A stretch of DNA of 64,000 bases from Lachnospiraceae bacterium. GTDB taxonomy: Bacteria; Bacillota_A; Clostridia; Lachnospirales; Lachnospiraceae. Of this stretch, positions 9,261-15,428 are shown piece after piece. The notes under the pieces are model-generated. The model searched no databases. It worked only from the letters and a program-made list of their open reading frames with translations, and was not told the DNA's origin. The position numbers and the translations under genes were made by a program. Location of the stretch: the NCBI GenBank assembly GCA_017416505.1, contig JAFQCI010000146.1, forward strand, positions 11,055 through 75,054, in the 5' to 3' direction. Positions within the stretch are counted from its first letter, which is position 1. Every line of letters begins with the position of its first letter.

Positions 9261-9390
9261 TTGAAAACAAAAAAACAATGTGCTATAGTAAAATCACAAA
9301 AGGAACAACCGCCCACAAGGTGGGTTGACCTGTTTTTTAGATGAAAAACCACCCTATCCCTGGTCAAAGTTCAAGGGTGGTTTTTCTATG
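9261..9390 (+). ncRNA. Putative antitoxin RNA of type I locus 1, with promoter and terminator
   Basis: A near-consensus promoter lies at 9261-9289 (TTGAAA, 17-nt spacer, TATAGT with extended -10 TG), giving a start near 9296. The RNA would carry a CCCAC/GTGGG hairpin and end at a strong stem AAAAACCACCCT (9344-9355)/AGGGTGGTTTTT (9374-9385). The hairpin is bidirectional, so the converging toxin mRNA from 9497 would also end there and the two RNAs would overlap at their 3' ends, as known for txpA/RatA and bsrG/SR4. No ORF fills this stretch upstream of aroB. Confidence 0.65.
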
Positions 9391-9395
9391 TAGTA

Positions 9396-9497
9396 TTACT
9401 TACAAAACGTAAATACGAATGTAAGTAACGCTAAAAGGAAAATACCGAATGTCAATAAATCCTTAAAATCAAAATTGGGATTATTTTGATTTTCCAT
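9396..9497 (-). CDS. Holin-like type I toxin peptide (locus 1)
   Basis: 33 aa, one membrane segment (DLLTFGIFLLALLTFVFTF) after a short polar N-terminus and ended by CK. Length and the FGIFLLALLT pattern match the Firmicutes putative holin-like toxin family (Hol_Tox, TxpA-like). The ribosome site GGGGGTGAT is 5-8 nt before the ATG and follows an ATTCT/AGAAT hairpin that could mask it. Promoter on the minus strand: TTGAAA at 9583-9578, 17 nt, TATATG at 9560-9555. Overexpression of such peptides usually depolarises the membrane. A second 33-aa relative lies at 14233-14334. Confidence 0.75.
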   Translation of the reverse strand: MENQNNPNFDFKDLLTFGIFLLALLTFVFTFCK

Positions 9498-9554
9498 AGC
9501 ATCACCCCCATTCTTAAAGAATAGAGGTCAATACACCCTGCAACACGATTGCTC

Positions 9555-9583
9555 CATATAACAATATTGTCACATCTTTTCAA
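9555..9583 (-). promoter_or_regulatory. Promoter of holin-like toxin 1
   Basis: TTGAAA (9583-9578), exactly 17 nt, TATATG (9560-9555). Transcription would start near 9548, leaving a 50-nt leader before the toxin ATG. Confidence 0.55.
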
Positions 9584-9600
9584 ATATTGCAATCATATTT

Positions 9601-9821
9601 TTATTTTATGTCTCTTGCTATTTCAATCACTGCCTGTTCCCAAAATTCTTCCGGAACATCCGGCCAATTACATTCTCCATTTTTTTCTGTGGATATGCCA
9701 ATTTTCCAACATAATCACCTAAGAAAACGAATGTTTCAATCTTTTTCTCCAATGCATAGTCGATACATTTTTTTTAAGCGACATAATTTCCATGAATATC
9801 TGATAATACTGCTATCTTCAT
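9601..9821 (-). pseudogene. Decayed metallophosphatase (calcineurin-like, YfcE/YmdB-type fold)
   Basis: ATG at 9821 with GGAGG upstream opens MKIAVLSDIHGNYVA, the metal-binding start of calcineurin-like phosphoesterases (D and H of SDIHGN). An in-frame TAA follows in an A-rich run, then KKCIDYALEKKIETFVFLGDYVG keeps the second metal motif GDYVG. After a frame change the tail WPDVPEEFWEQAVIEIARD follows. The whole is only 220 bp, so most of the middle is deleted. Clearly non-functional. Confidence 0.8.
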
Positions 9822-9919
9822 CTCATATACCCTCCAAATATAATTTATTGATTGCCAAGAAATATGTAAAATCAATATTTGTGTACTTTTATTTATTACA
9901 AAAAAGTAACTAAAACTTG

Positions 9920-9948
9920 TTGATTTTTTCAAAAAAATCTGCTATTAT
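9920..9948 (+). promoter_or_regulatory. Promoter of the structured RNA upstream of the PBECR4-like gene
   Basis: TTGATT at 9920-9925, 17-nt spacer ending in TGC, TATTAT at 9943-9948 (extended -10). Predicted start about 9955, at the first base of a GAACGA/TCGTTC stem. Confidence 0.6.
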
Positions 9949-9954
9949 TAAATT

Positions 9955-10103
9955 GAACGAAGAATGTCGTGGTCGTTCGGCTCACGATTGGAGTTCCCAA
10001 ATGAGAGTCGGTTCGCTCTCCCGAATAGGTTGCAATGCCGAAAAACAAGGAACCTTACAAAAGAATGGTAATGCTCCTGATTTTTTGTCAGGGGCATTTT
10101 TCT
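9955..10103 (+). ncRNA. Structured small RNA ahead of a PBECR4-like toxin gene
   Basis: About 150 nt with several self-complementary pairs: GAACGA (9955)/TCGTTC (9973), TTGG (9988)/CCAA (9997), GAGAG (10003)/CTCTC (10016), AGGTT (10027)/AACCT (10051), and a competing TCGTG (9967)/CACGA (9983) that could form a pseudoknot. It ends in a perfect 10-bp terminator, ATGCTCCTGA/TCAGGGGCAT, followed by T5. It has no useful ORF. Promoter, RNA, terminator and then a toxin-like gene with its own ribosome site is the type III toxin-antitoxin layout, although the RNA has no tandem repeats. I do not recognise it as 6S, SRP, tmRNA or a riboswitch. Confidence 0.6.
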
Positions 10104-10125
10104 TGCTACAATAGGTGAATTTACA

Positions 10126-10529
10126 ATGGATGATTTATTGCAAAAATATAATGATTACATCCGCTAAAAAAATTGCAGGGCTGTGTACCTGCTATCTAAC
10201 GGAATGATAATTGATTTCACATACAAAGAAGAAAATTTCATACATTTGCTTGGCTTGCATAAATTAACGGATATTCAACTCATCCAGTTATTCAATGACA
10301 AAAGCAATAAAAAAGTGCAAACAAAATATATCATTAGCCGCATCAAGAAAAGTAATTTTACAGATGCAATGGTAAAAGCAAGCGTATTTTATAATGATAT
10401 AGCAGATACATAGAAACATTTTTTCATCAAACAACAGATATGTATCTAAAAGGTCAAACAATAGTAAATGTCAAAAGTTTTACCCTATACACGCCTAATA
10501 ACCAAGTTATTGTACATGATTCATTCTAA
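10126..10529 (+). pseudogene. PBECR4-like (RelE/barnase-type) nuclease gene, broken twice
   Basis: AGGTGA lies 7 nt before ATG 10126. The frame reads MDDLLQKYNDYIR, hits TAA at 10165, then continues in the same frame with MIIDFTYKEENFIHLLGLHKLTDI, which strongly resembles the core of the PBECR4 family (phage-barnase-EndoU-colicin-RelE-like nuclease 4). Near 10405 the frame shifts by one and goes on as ETFFHQTTDMYLKGQ to LYTPNNQVIVHDSF, ending at TAA 10527-10529. A GTG restart at 10183 could still make a 76-aa piece. PBECR4 identity rests on memory of the motif; loss of function is clear from the two lesions. Confidence 0.65.
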
Positions 10530-10536
10530 TAGTTCT

Positions 10537-10971
10537 TTAATTTTCTCCTAATACCCAAACATATGCATAAATACCTTCTTCTGAACCCATTTCATATCTT
10601 TTCATACACCGAATCACCGGCCATAAGATTGTTCCATTGGCTAATTTAACCGAAATTTCTATTTCACCTTGCGGATTACTATCATCTGTAATCCATTCTC
10701 CACCGTATAATTTTATTATAGTCTGCCCTATATAAGCACCTAAACCAAACAAAATCTGCCCCCGATTCCCTGAAAGAATCCCATTAGGATTATTTTGCTC
10801 ATCAAAAAATCGATCGATTTCTTTCATGCTTTCTAAAGTATAATCCGCTTCATATCCAGAAGAATTTAATGCTTTTACAATCCAATCCGATGCAATATAG
10901 ATATCTTGCAATAGTGTATTTTTATTTGGCACTTCTTTCTTCTTATTGAATAATTTATTTAATAATCCCAT
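10537..10971 (-). CDS. Protein of unknown function, possible orphan immunity-type protein
   Basis: 144 aa, no signal or membrane segment. The start at 10971 has GAGGAGG 6 nt upstream. The sequence (MKEIDRFFDEQNNPNGI, GQILFGLGAYIGQTIIKLYGG, ILWPVIRCMKRY) is a soluble alpha/beta protein of a kind often found as scattered orphans in Lachnospiraceae; I cannot name it with certainty. Promoter TTGAAA-16-TATACT sits at 11029-11002 inside a duplicated cassette shared with the MmcQ gene. Confidence 0.6.
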   Translation of the reverse strand: MGLLNKLFNKKKEVPNKNTLLQDIYIASDWIVKALNSSGYEADYTLESMKEIDRFFDEQNNPNGILSGNRGQILFGLGAYIGQTIIKLYGGEWITDDSNPQGEIEISVKLANGTILWPVIRCMKRYEMGSEEGIYAYVWVLGEN

Positions 10972-10995
10972 CCTTATCCTCCTCAAATTTGTCTT

Positions 10996-11075
10996 AGTAA
11001 TAGTATATCATTGTTACCCAATATTTCAATAATATAATAAAAAGATGGCGTAGCAACCCTAAACATTGCTACGCC
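10996..11075 (-). repeat. Duplicated terminator-promoter cassette, copy 1
   Basis: 80 bp, nearly the same as 13778-13857. On the minus strand it has first a terminator (GGCGTAGCAA/TTGCTACGCC then T-rich tract) that ends the flagellin transcript and then a promoter (TTGAAA 11029-11024, 16 nt, TATACT 11007-11002) that drives the 144-aa gene. Confidence 0.8.
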
Positions 11076-11133
11076 AAATAATTAACATTTTCAAATATCT
11101 AAAATTAAATTTTCACCGTCGTAGATATCCTCA

Positions 11134-12631
11134 TCAACTTAACAACTCAAGTACAGCCTGATTGCTTTGGTTGGCTTGTGCCATCATGGCATAACCGACT
11201 TGTTCCAAAATATTTGTATTAGAATATTCCAACATTTCCTTCGCCATATCGACATCTCTAATTCTAGATTCGGATGCCTGTAAATTTTCTTCTGTATTGT
11301 TCAGACTGTCTACAGTATGTTCCAAACGGTTTTGGTAAGCTCCCATTTTGCTTCTCTCTTCGCTTACGATATTTATGGCATCATGAAAAATAGAAATCGC
11401 CTGGCTGCTACCTGCCTGGGTTGAAACATCTGCATAAGAAACACCTAATAGATCCGAACTGATAGCAGGAAGTTTTATCTCAATGGTCTGCCCTGCTTTT
11501 GCTCCTACCTGGAAAATAAGATCTGCATCTTGTATTTCATCTGCTCCTCCTTTTCCTGTAGCATAACCGGGACCAAATACACCATACCCAGTACCATTGG
11601 ATACTTGCGCCTTCACACCAAAACTAGTCGCAAGGTAGTCTGAAGACTGAATCTTGGTCGCATCGGCAGGGAATCCAATTTCCGTAGCAGTTTCCATCGG
11701 CCTTTGATCATAAATAATTAACTTCGACGCATTGGTATCATCAATTACCATACGTGTAAAATGATTATCCATCTCTCCATTACCGGTAGCTTCATAAATT
11801 CTTTTTACTAATTCTTCCCCTGTTCCTTTTCCGGATGCGGCTGTCAGGTCACCAATGCCCACCTTATATATGTAATGACCTCCACTCATTTCTACAGAAG
11901 ATGTCGTTTCTTTCGTAAAAGTTACACTATAATTTCTCGAACAGGTACAACAGGTACTATGAAAACCATTATCCACCAATTCATCAATCATCGCATCCGA
12001 ACCATCAAACGCTGAAAAATCCACAGAAGCTGCAGCATGTTTATTATTATGTTCTAAGGTCTGGGTTATATTATTTGCATCAAGATAGGTATACTTCGCC
12101 GCTGTAGTATAATTAATATCATCTAACTGTGTAGTGGAACTCATGGTAACCCAGCTTGGCAAACTTCCATTAATGTCAACCTCTTCCGTATAATCGCTTA
12201 TTGTTCCCATGCCACCTCTAAGCACCCGGATTTCATTAAAGTTAGCCCTCTGGGACAAACCATCAATTTCTTCTTTTAACTGTGAAATTTCCTGTTGTAT
12301 GCATTGTCTGTCTGAATCTGTCAAAACATCATTAGCCGCCTGAACTGACAATTCGATGCCCCTTTGTAACATGGCATGCACTTCTGCCATAGCTCCATCT
12401 GCAACCTGTATCAAAGAAATACCATCCTGTGCATTTCTGGAAGCCTGTGATAATCCCCGGATCTGGCTACGCATTTTTTCTGATATGGCAAGTCCCGCTG
12501 CATCATCAGCAGCACGATTAATTCTGTAGCCTGACGCCAGCTTTTCTGTTGATTTGGCTCTGTTTTTTTTTATTTATTCCAAACTGCCTTTGAGTATTCA
12601 TAGCAGGTAGGTTATGGGCAACAATATACAT
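11134..12631 (-). pseudogene. Flagellin gene with a frameshift in an A9 run (possibly phase-variable)
   Basis: ATG 12631 with AAAGGAG upstream starts MYIVAHNLPAMNTQRQFGIN, the flagellin D0 start. At the A9 run (minus strand of 12571-12563) the frame is lost; one A fewer restores KKNRAKSTEKLASGYRINRAADDAAGLAISEKMRSQIRGL. From 12474 the rest is intact: conserved D1 helices, a variable centre with the Cys cluster FHSTCCTCSRNY, and the C-terminus MAKEMLEYSNTNILEQVGYAMMAQANQSNQAVLELLS. About 500 aa if restored. It is the only flagellar gene here. The terminator at 11047-11075 follows. The lesion could be slippage, decay or a sequencing error. Confidence 0.85.
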
Positions 12632-12757
12632 AATTTCACTCCTTTGTAAAGATAATATCAGTTAAAAAAATTCACGCATCCCTTTTTTCTACAAATAAGT
12701 ATAAACCTAAAATCCCATATTAGCAATCACTAAATCATCGTTATATCATTTTATATT

Positions 12758-12785
12758 TTATCGGCCAATTCATCTAAAAACATTA
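12758..12785 (-). promoter_or_regulatory. Candidate sigma-28 promoter of the flagellin gene
   Basis: On the minus strand TAAT (12785-12782), 16 nt, GCCGATAA (12765-12758). The -10 matches the Firmicutes sigma-D/sigma-28 consensus almost fully; the -35 is partial. It would give a leader of about 120 nt. The rest of the gap to the XRE gene at 12920 is AT-rich with no ORF. Confidence 0.6.
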
Positions 12786-12919
12786 GCTCTTACTAATATT
12801 TATTTTTATTAACTCCTTAATCTAATAAAAATAATACATTATAATTAGGATATATTGTGGCAAAAATTTTATAAAAGACCTTTGATACCTATATCACAGA
12901 ATAAAAAAGGAGTTTATCA

Positions 12920-13252
12920 ATGCCAGATTTAGACTTTAAAACAATTGGTCAAAAAATTAAAGTACGCAGACAAGCCGTAAACATTACACAAGAAGTGATA
13001 GCCAATTACTTAGATGTCAACCAATCGCACATCAGCAATATCGAGTGTGGTCGTGCAAATCCTTCTTTGACCCTTCTTATTCAAATTGCAAACATATTAG
13101 AATGCAGTGTAGATTGTTTTATCGATCATGAATATACCTTTCATAAAGAATCTGGGAATTCCACAACGATAGACCATTTAATCATAGAGAGGCTCACATA
13201 TTGTGATACTGCTAAAAAGGAAAAAATATTAAAAATAATGGATATCCTTTAA
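12920..13252 (+). CDS. XRE-family helix-turn-helix regulator
   Basis: 110 aa. The N-terminal 65 residues are a Cro/CI-type HTH: GQKIKVRRQAVNITQEVIANYL then VNQSHISNIECGRANPS. The C-terminal part (YCDTAKKEKILKIMDIL) is a short dimerisation helix common in small SinR-like regulators. AAAGGAG lies 9 nt before the ATG. It is divergent from the flagellin gene, so it might regulate it, but no operator is evident. Confidence 0.85.
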   Translation: MPDLDFKTIGQKIKVRRQAVNITQEVIANYLDVNQSHISNIECGRANPSLTLLIQIANILECSVDCFIDHEYTFHKESGNSTTIDHLIIERLTYCDTAKKEKILKIMDIL

Positions 13253-13279
13253 CAAACAAACTTTTCATTGTAAAATAAA

Positions 13280-13311
13280 GTGAAGGAAGAACTATTTCAT
13301 TCTTCCTTCAC
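13280..13311. terminator. Bidirectional terminator between XRE and MmcQ/YjbR genes
   Basis: Perfect 12-bp stem GTGAAGGAAGAA/TTCTTCCTTCAC with an 8-nt loop between convergent genes; the right arm overlaps the last codons of the minus-strand gene. Confidence 0.7.
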
Positions 13312-13697
13312 TTCTCCTTTCGTAGATCATTGTCTTCCTTTAATAATTCGTTTTGTATCTTTTTGCTAAAACTGTTAAATACAGTTTCATATGCAAGGTC
13401 AATCATATTTAAAAGTTCCTCATCTGGAAAATCATCTAAATAAATTGTATTCCAATAAGGTTGTTGCACTGGCGGACAATGATAACCTCTAACAACTTTA
13501 TTCGGATAAACATTTCTATAAAAATATCCAGCATCTTCTGTACATTTTAGCGTTATTTTATAGTCATATTCATACGGATACAGTTGCGCAAATATTTTAT
13601 TGTTCAATTTATAACATATAGGAACATCTCCGAAAGGAAATGTTTCATTTGCTTTATGTTTGCTTAAACAGTATTTCTTTATTTCTTCTACCTGCAT
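13308..13697 (-). CDS. MmcQ/YjbR family protein
   Basis: 129 aa. Matches the MmcQ/YjbR double-wing family: the N-terminal helix, TFPFGDVPICYKLNNKIFA, a strand with ITLKCTED and the PYWNTIYLDD block near residue 95. Family members are small cytosolic proteins with a CyaY-like, DNA-binding-like fold but no proven general role. Its promoter (TTGAAA 13811-13806, 16 nt, TATACT 13789-13784) lies in copy 2 of the duplicated cassette. Confidence 0.85.
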   Translation of the reverse strand: MQVEEIKKYCLSKHKANETFPFGDVPICYKLNNKIFAQLYPYEYDYKITLKCTEDAGYFYRNVYPNKVVRGYHCPPVQQPYWNTIYLDDFPDEELLNMIDLAYETVFNSFSKKIQNELLKEDNDLRKEK

Positions 13698-13777
13698 ATC
13701 ATAATTACCCCAAAATATCTCTATAATAATGGTTTCCAGTTAACATATTATAAAGTGTTTCAAATTTACATTCACAT

Positions 13778-13857
13778 AATAATAGTATATCATTATTACC
13801 CAATATTTCAACAATGTAGTAAAAAAATAGCATAGCAGTCATAAACATTGCTACTCC
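13778..13857 (-). repeat. Duplicated terminator-promoter cassette, copy 2
   Basis: 80 bp matching 10996-11075 at most positions, including the promoter core; the terminator stem has drifted (AGTAGCAATG ... TGCTATGCT). It lies upstream of the MmcQ/YjbR gene and downstream of a decayed coding remnant, the same relative place as copy 1. Confidence 0.78.
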
Positions 13858-13912
13858 CTTCATAACTATATATGGCATCGTAAAACATTGAAGTTATTTC
13901 TCAGTGTTTTTT

Positions 13913-14077
13913 TCAATAATCCCATGTATCTTTACAATCGTTATTAATGTATATAATCTTATCTTTTAAATCATTAGGTATATATATTTCAAGTTTATCT
14001 TTTAACTTAAAAGGAATTACTATTTTATAAACCCAATCAGATAAAACATTTTTATAAAGAAGATGAATAAGTCCATC
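13913..14077 (-). pseudogene. C-terminal coding remnant, family unknown
   Basis: 54 codons open to TGA at 13913 and without a start: it reads GLIHLLYKNVLSDWVYKIVIP then KLEIYIPNDLKDKIIYINND and TWDY. The composition looks like real protein, but a stop lies just upstream and no ribosome site exists. It fills most of the otherwise gene-free 13698-14110 stretch. Confidence 0.4.
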
Positions 14078-14118
14078 GTTTTATGGGCGTAATTATGTTA
14101 CACAATCTAAATTTTTTC

Positions 14119-14243
14119 TTGAAATATATATATTCGGGTGATACAATATACTTACAAAGAGTGGTACTAAGTTGTACCCCTTGGGATATTTAGAAGTTAA
14201 AAATAACCGCCAAAGTTTCCACACAGGGGCGGTTATTTTTTGT
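14119..14243 (+). ncRNA. Putative antitoxin RNA of type I locus 2, with promoter and terminator
   Basis: Promoter TTGAAA (14119-14124), 17 nt, TACAAT (14142-14147); start near 14154. The RNA of about 90 nt has a GGTAC/GTACC hairpin and ends in the stem AAATAACCGCC/GGCGGTTATTT followed by T's. Its terminator overlaps the last codons of the toxin gene, so the two RNAs overlap at their 3' ends. It also contains TACCCCTT (14175-14182), complementary to the toxin ribosome site AAGGGG, so it might act at the start site too. Confidence 0.7.
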
Positions 14244-14334
14244 CGTTATGATGACATATCTCGTAGACGAGACCTATAAGTGCTACAATAAATAATCCTA
14301 TCTGGATTAAATCTTCATATGTAACATACTGCAT
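14233..14334 (-). CDS. Holin-like type I toxin peptide (locus 2)
   Basis: 33 aa, starting MQYVTYEDLIQIGLFIVALI and ending YEICHHNDKK: a TYEDL N-terminus, one membrane span and a charged tail, the classic form of the putative holin-like toxin family. Start chosen at 14334 because GGGGG is then 8 nt away; ATG 14340 (two codons longer) is too close. The ribosome site sits in the hairpin CCCCTT-GAGA-AAGGGG (14344-14359), expected to hold translation down. Promoter: extended -10 TGCTATAAT at 14388-14380, with TCGACA 18 nt upstream. Confidence 0.82.
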   Translation of the reverse strand: MQYVTYEDLIQIGLFIVALIGLVYEICHHNDKK

Positions 14335-14343
14335 AGGCATTAC

Positions 14344-14359
14344 CCCCTTTCTCAAGGGG
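14344..14359 (-). promoter_or_regulatory. Hairpin that masks the ribosome site of toxin 2
   Basis: Stem CCCCTT/AAGGGG with a 4-nt loop includes the G-rich ribosome site of the 14334 start. Such masking is a known feature of type I toxin mRNAs. Confidence 0.6.
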
Positions 14360-14444
14360 CAACCGTTCCCACTGGTCACATTATAGCACATATGATTAAT
14401 TTATGTCGATAAAAATTAATGGATTATAGTGAGAATAACCCAAG

Positions 14445-15230
14445 TTACTCTCCCTTCGTAGAGTATTGCCTTCCTTCATGGTCAATTCCATAATCCTTCG
14501 TTAAAATTAATTCCGATACCGGTTTAAAAGTATACCCCTGTTCCAAAAGTTTTTGTATCATAGGTTCTAAGGCATCTTTCGTATAGGTAGTTCCATTGTG
14601 GAGCAATAAAATAGAGCCATTTCCTAAATGTTTATGTTCCGTAACCGTTTGCACAATAGAATCTACCCCGTAATCCTTCCAATCCAGGCTATCCACGTCC
14701 CACTGTATGGTTTCATATCCGAATTCCCTTGCCTGTTTTATCAAATCTCCATCGTAATCCCCATAAGGTGCTCTAAAAAGTTTCATATCATATCCGGTAA
14801 GCGTCTTTACCTTATCATGACAGCCCTGCATTTCACTGATATTTTCCTCTTTCGACAAAGTACTCATATGTTTATGATTATCACCATGATTTCCTATATC
14901 GTGTCCGGCTTCATATAGTTTTTTCACTGCTTCCGGATATTTTGATACCCATTCTCCGGTCACAAAAAAAGTCGCTTTGATATCATATTTATCCAAAATC
15001 TCCAGTATCGTATCAAAATCATCCACATTCCATGCGGCATCAAAGGTCAGACTGATTACTTTTTCCTCAGTATCTACGCAATAAATAGGCAATTCATCGG
15101 TTTTATCATTGGTTACCGGAAGTGTTTTTTCTCCTAAATAGGCACTTCCCCCTATCATCAAAACTGCCACTAAAAAGAATAAAATAAAAGGTTTCAATCT
15201 TGCTTCTTCTAAAAATTCCGTTGGATCCAT
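14445..15230 (-). CDS. Polysaccharide deacetylase, membrane anchored (PdaB/NodB type)
   Basis: 261 aa. One N-terminal membrane anchor (FILFFLVAVLMIGGSAYL) precedes a NodB domain: motif 1 is TFDAAW (one Asp replaced by Ala, as in sporulation PdaB relatives), motif 2 HDIGNHGDNHKHM supplies the metal-binding His pair, motif 3 LFRAPYGDY, motif 4 IQWDVDSLDW and motif 5 ILLLHNG. It would deacetylate N-acetylated glycans such as peptidoglycan outside the membrane. The start at 15230 has AAGGGG 6 nt upstream; the frame continues to 15260. Confidence 0.88.
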   Translation of the reverse strand: MDPTEFLEEARLKPFILFFLVAVLMIGGSAYLGEKTLPVTNDKTDELPIYCVDTEEKVISLTFDAAWNVDDFDTILEILDKYDIKATFFVTGEWVSKYPEAVKKLYEAGHDIGNHGDNHKHMSTLSKEENISEMQGCHDKVKTLTGYDMKLFRAPYGDYDGDLIKQAREFGYETIQWDVDSLDWKDYGVDSIVQTVTEHKHLGNGSILLLHNGTTYTKDALEPMIQKLLEQGYTFKPVSELILTKDYGIDHEGRQYSTKGE

Positions 15231-15273
15231 GAAAAACCCCTTTTTCATTACTCTATGCATCTTTAAAAGAAAT

Positions 15274-15310
15274 ATACCCTTGATGATTTCATAAAATTCA
15301 TCAAGGGTAT
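15274..15310 (-). terminator. Terminator after the hybrid histidine kinase gene
   Basis: 13-bp stem ATACCCTTGATGA/TCATCAAGGGTAT with an 11-nt loop, followed by a T-rich tract on the minus strand. Confidence 0.7.
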
Positions 15311-15428
15311 TTTCATCTAATTCATCTTTAAAATATAAAACAATATTGCTACAGTTTGTTCAGAAGCAATCATAACAAGGCAACAAGTTAGGCTAAAAGG
15401 GATTGATAAGATATATCTTAAATCATTA

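Noticed and set aside
9955..10103. 6S RNA or tmRNA
   Set aside because: No end-to-end pairing with a central bubble, and no tag ORF or tRNA-like part.
10183..10413. 76-aa ORF with GTG start as a normal gene
   Set aside because: It is the middle of a longer broken frame: the true start with a ribosome site is 10126 and the natural end at 10529 needs one frame change.
11134..12474. 446-aa flagellin starting at 12474
   Set aside because: That ATG is an internal Met; the conserved D0 start lies 157 bp upstream in another frame, with its own ribosome site.
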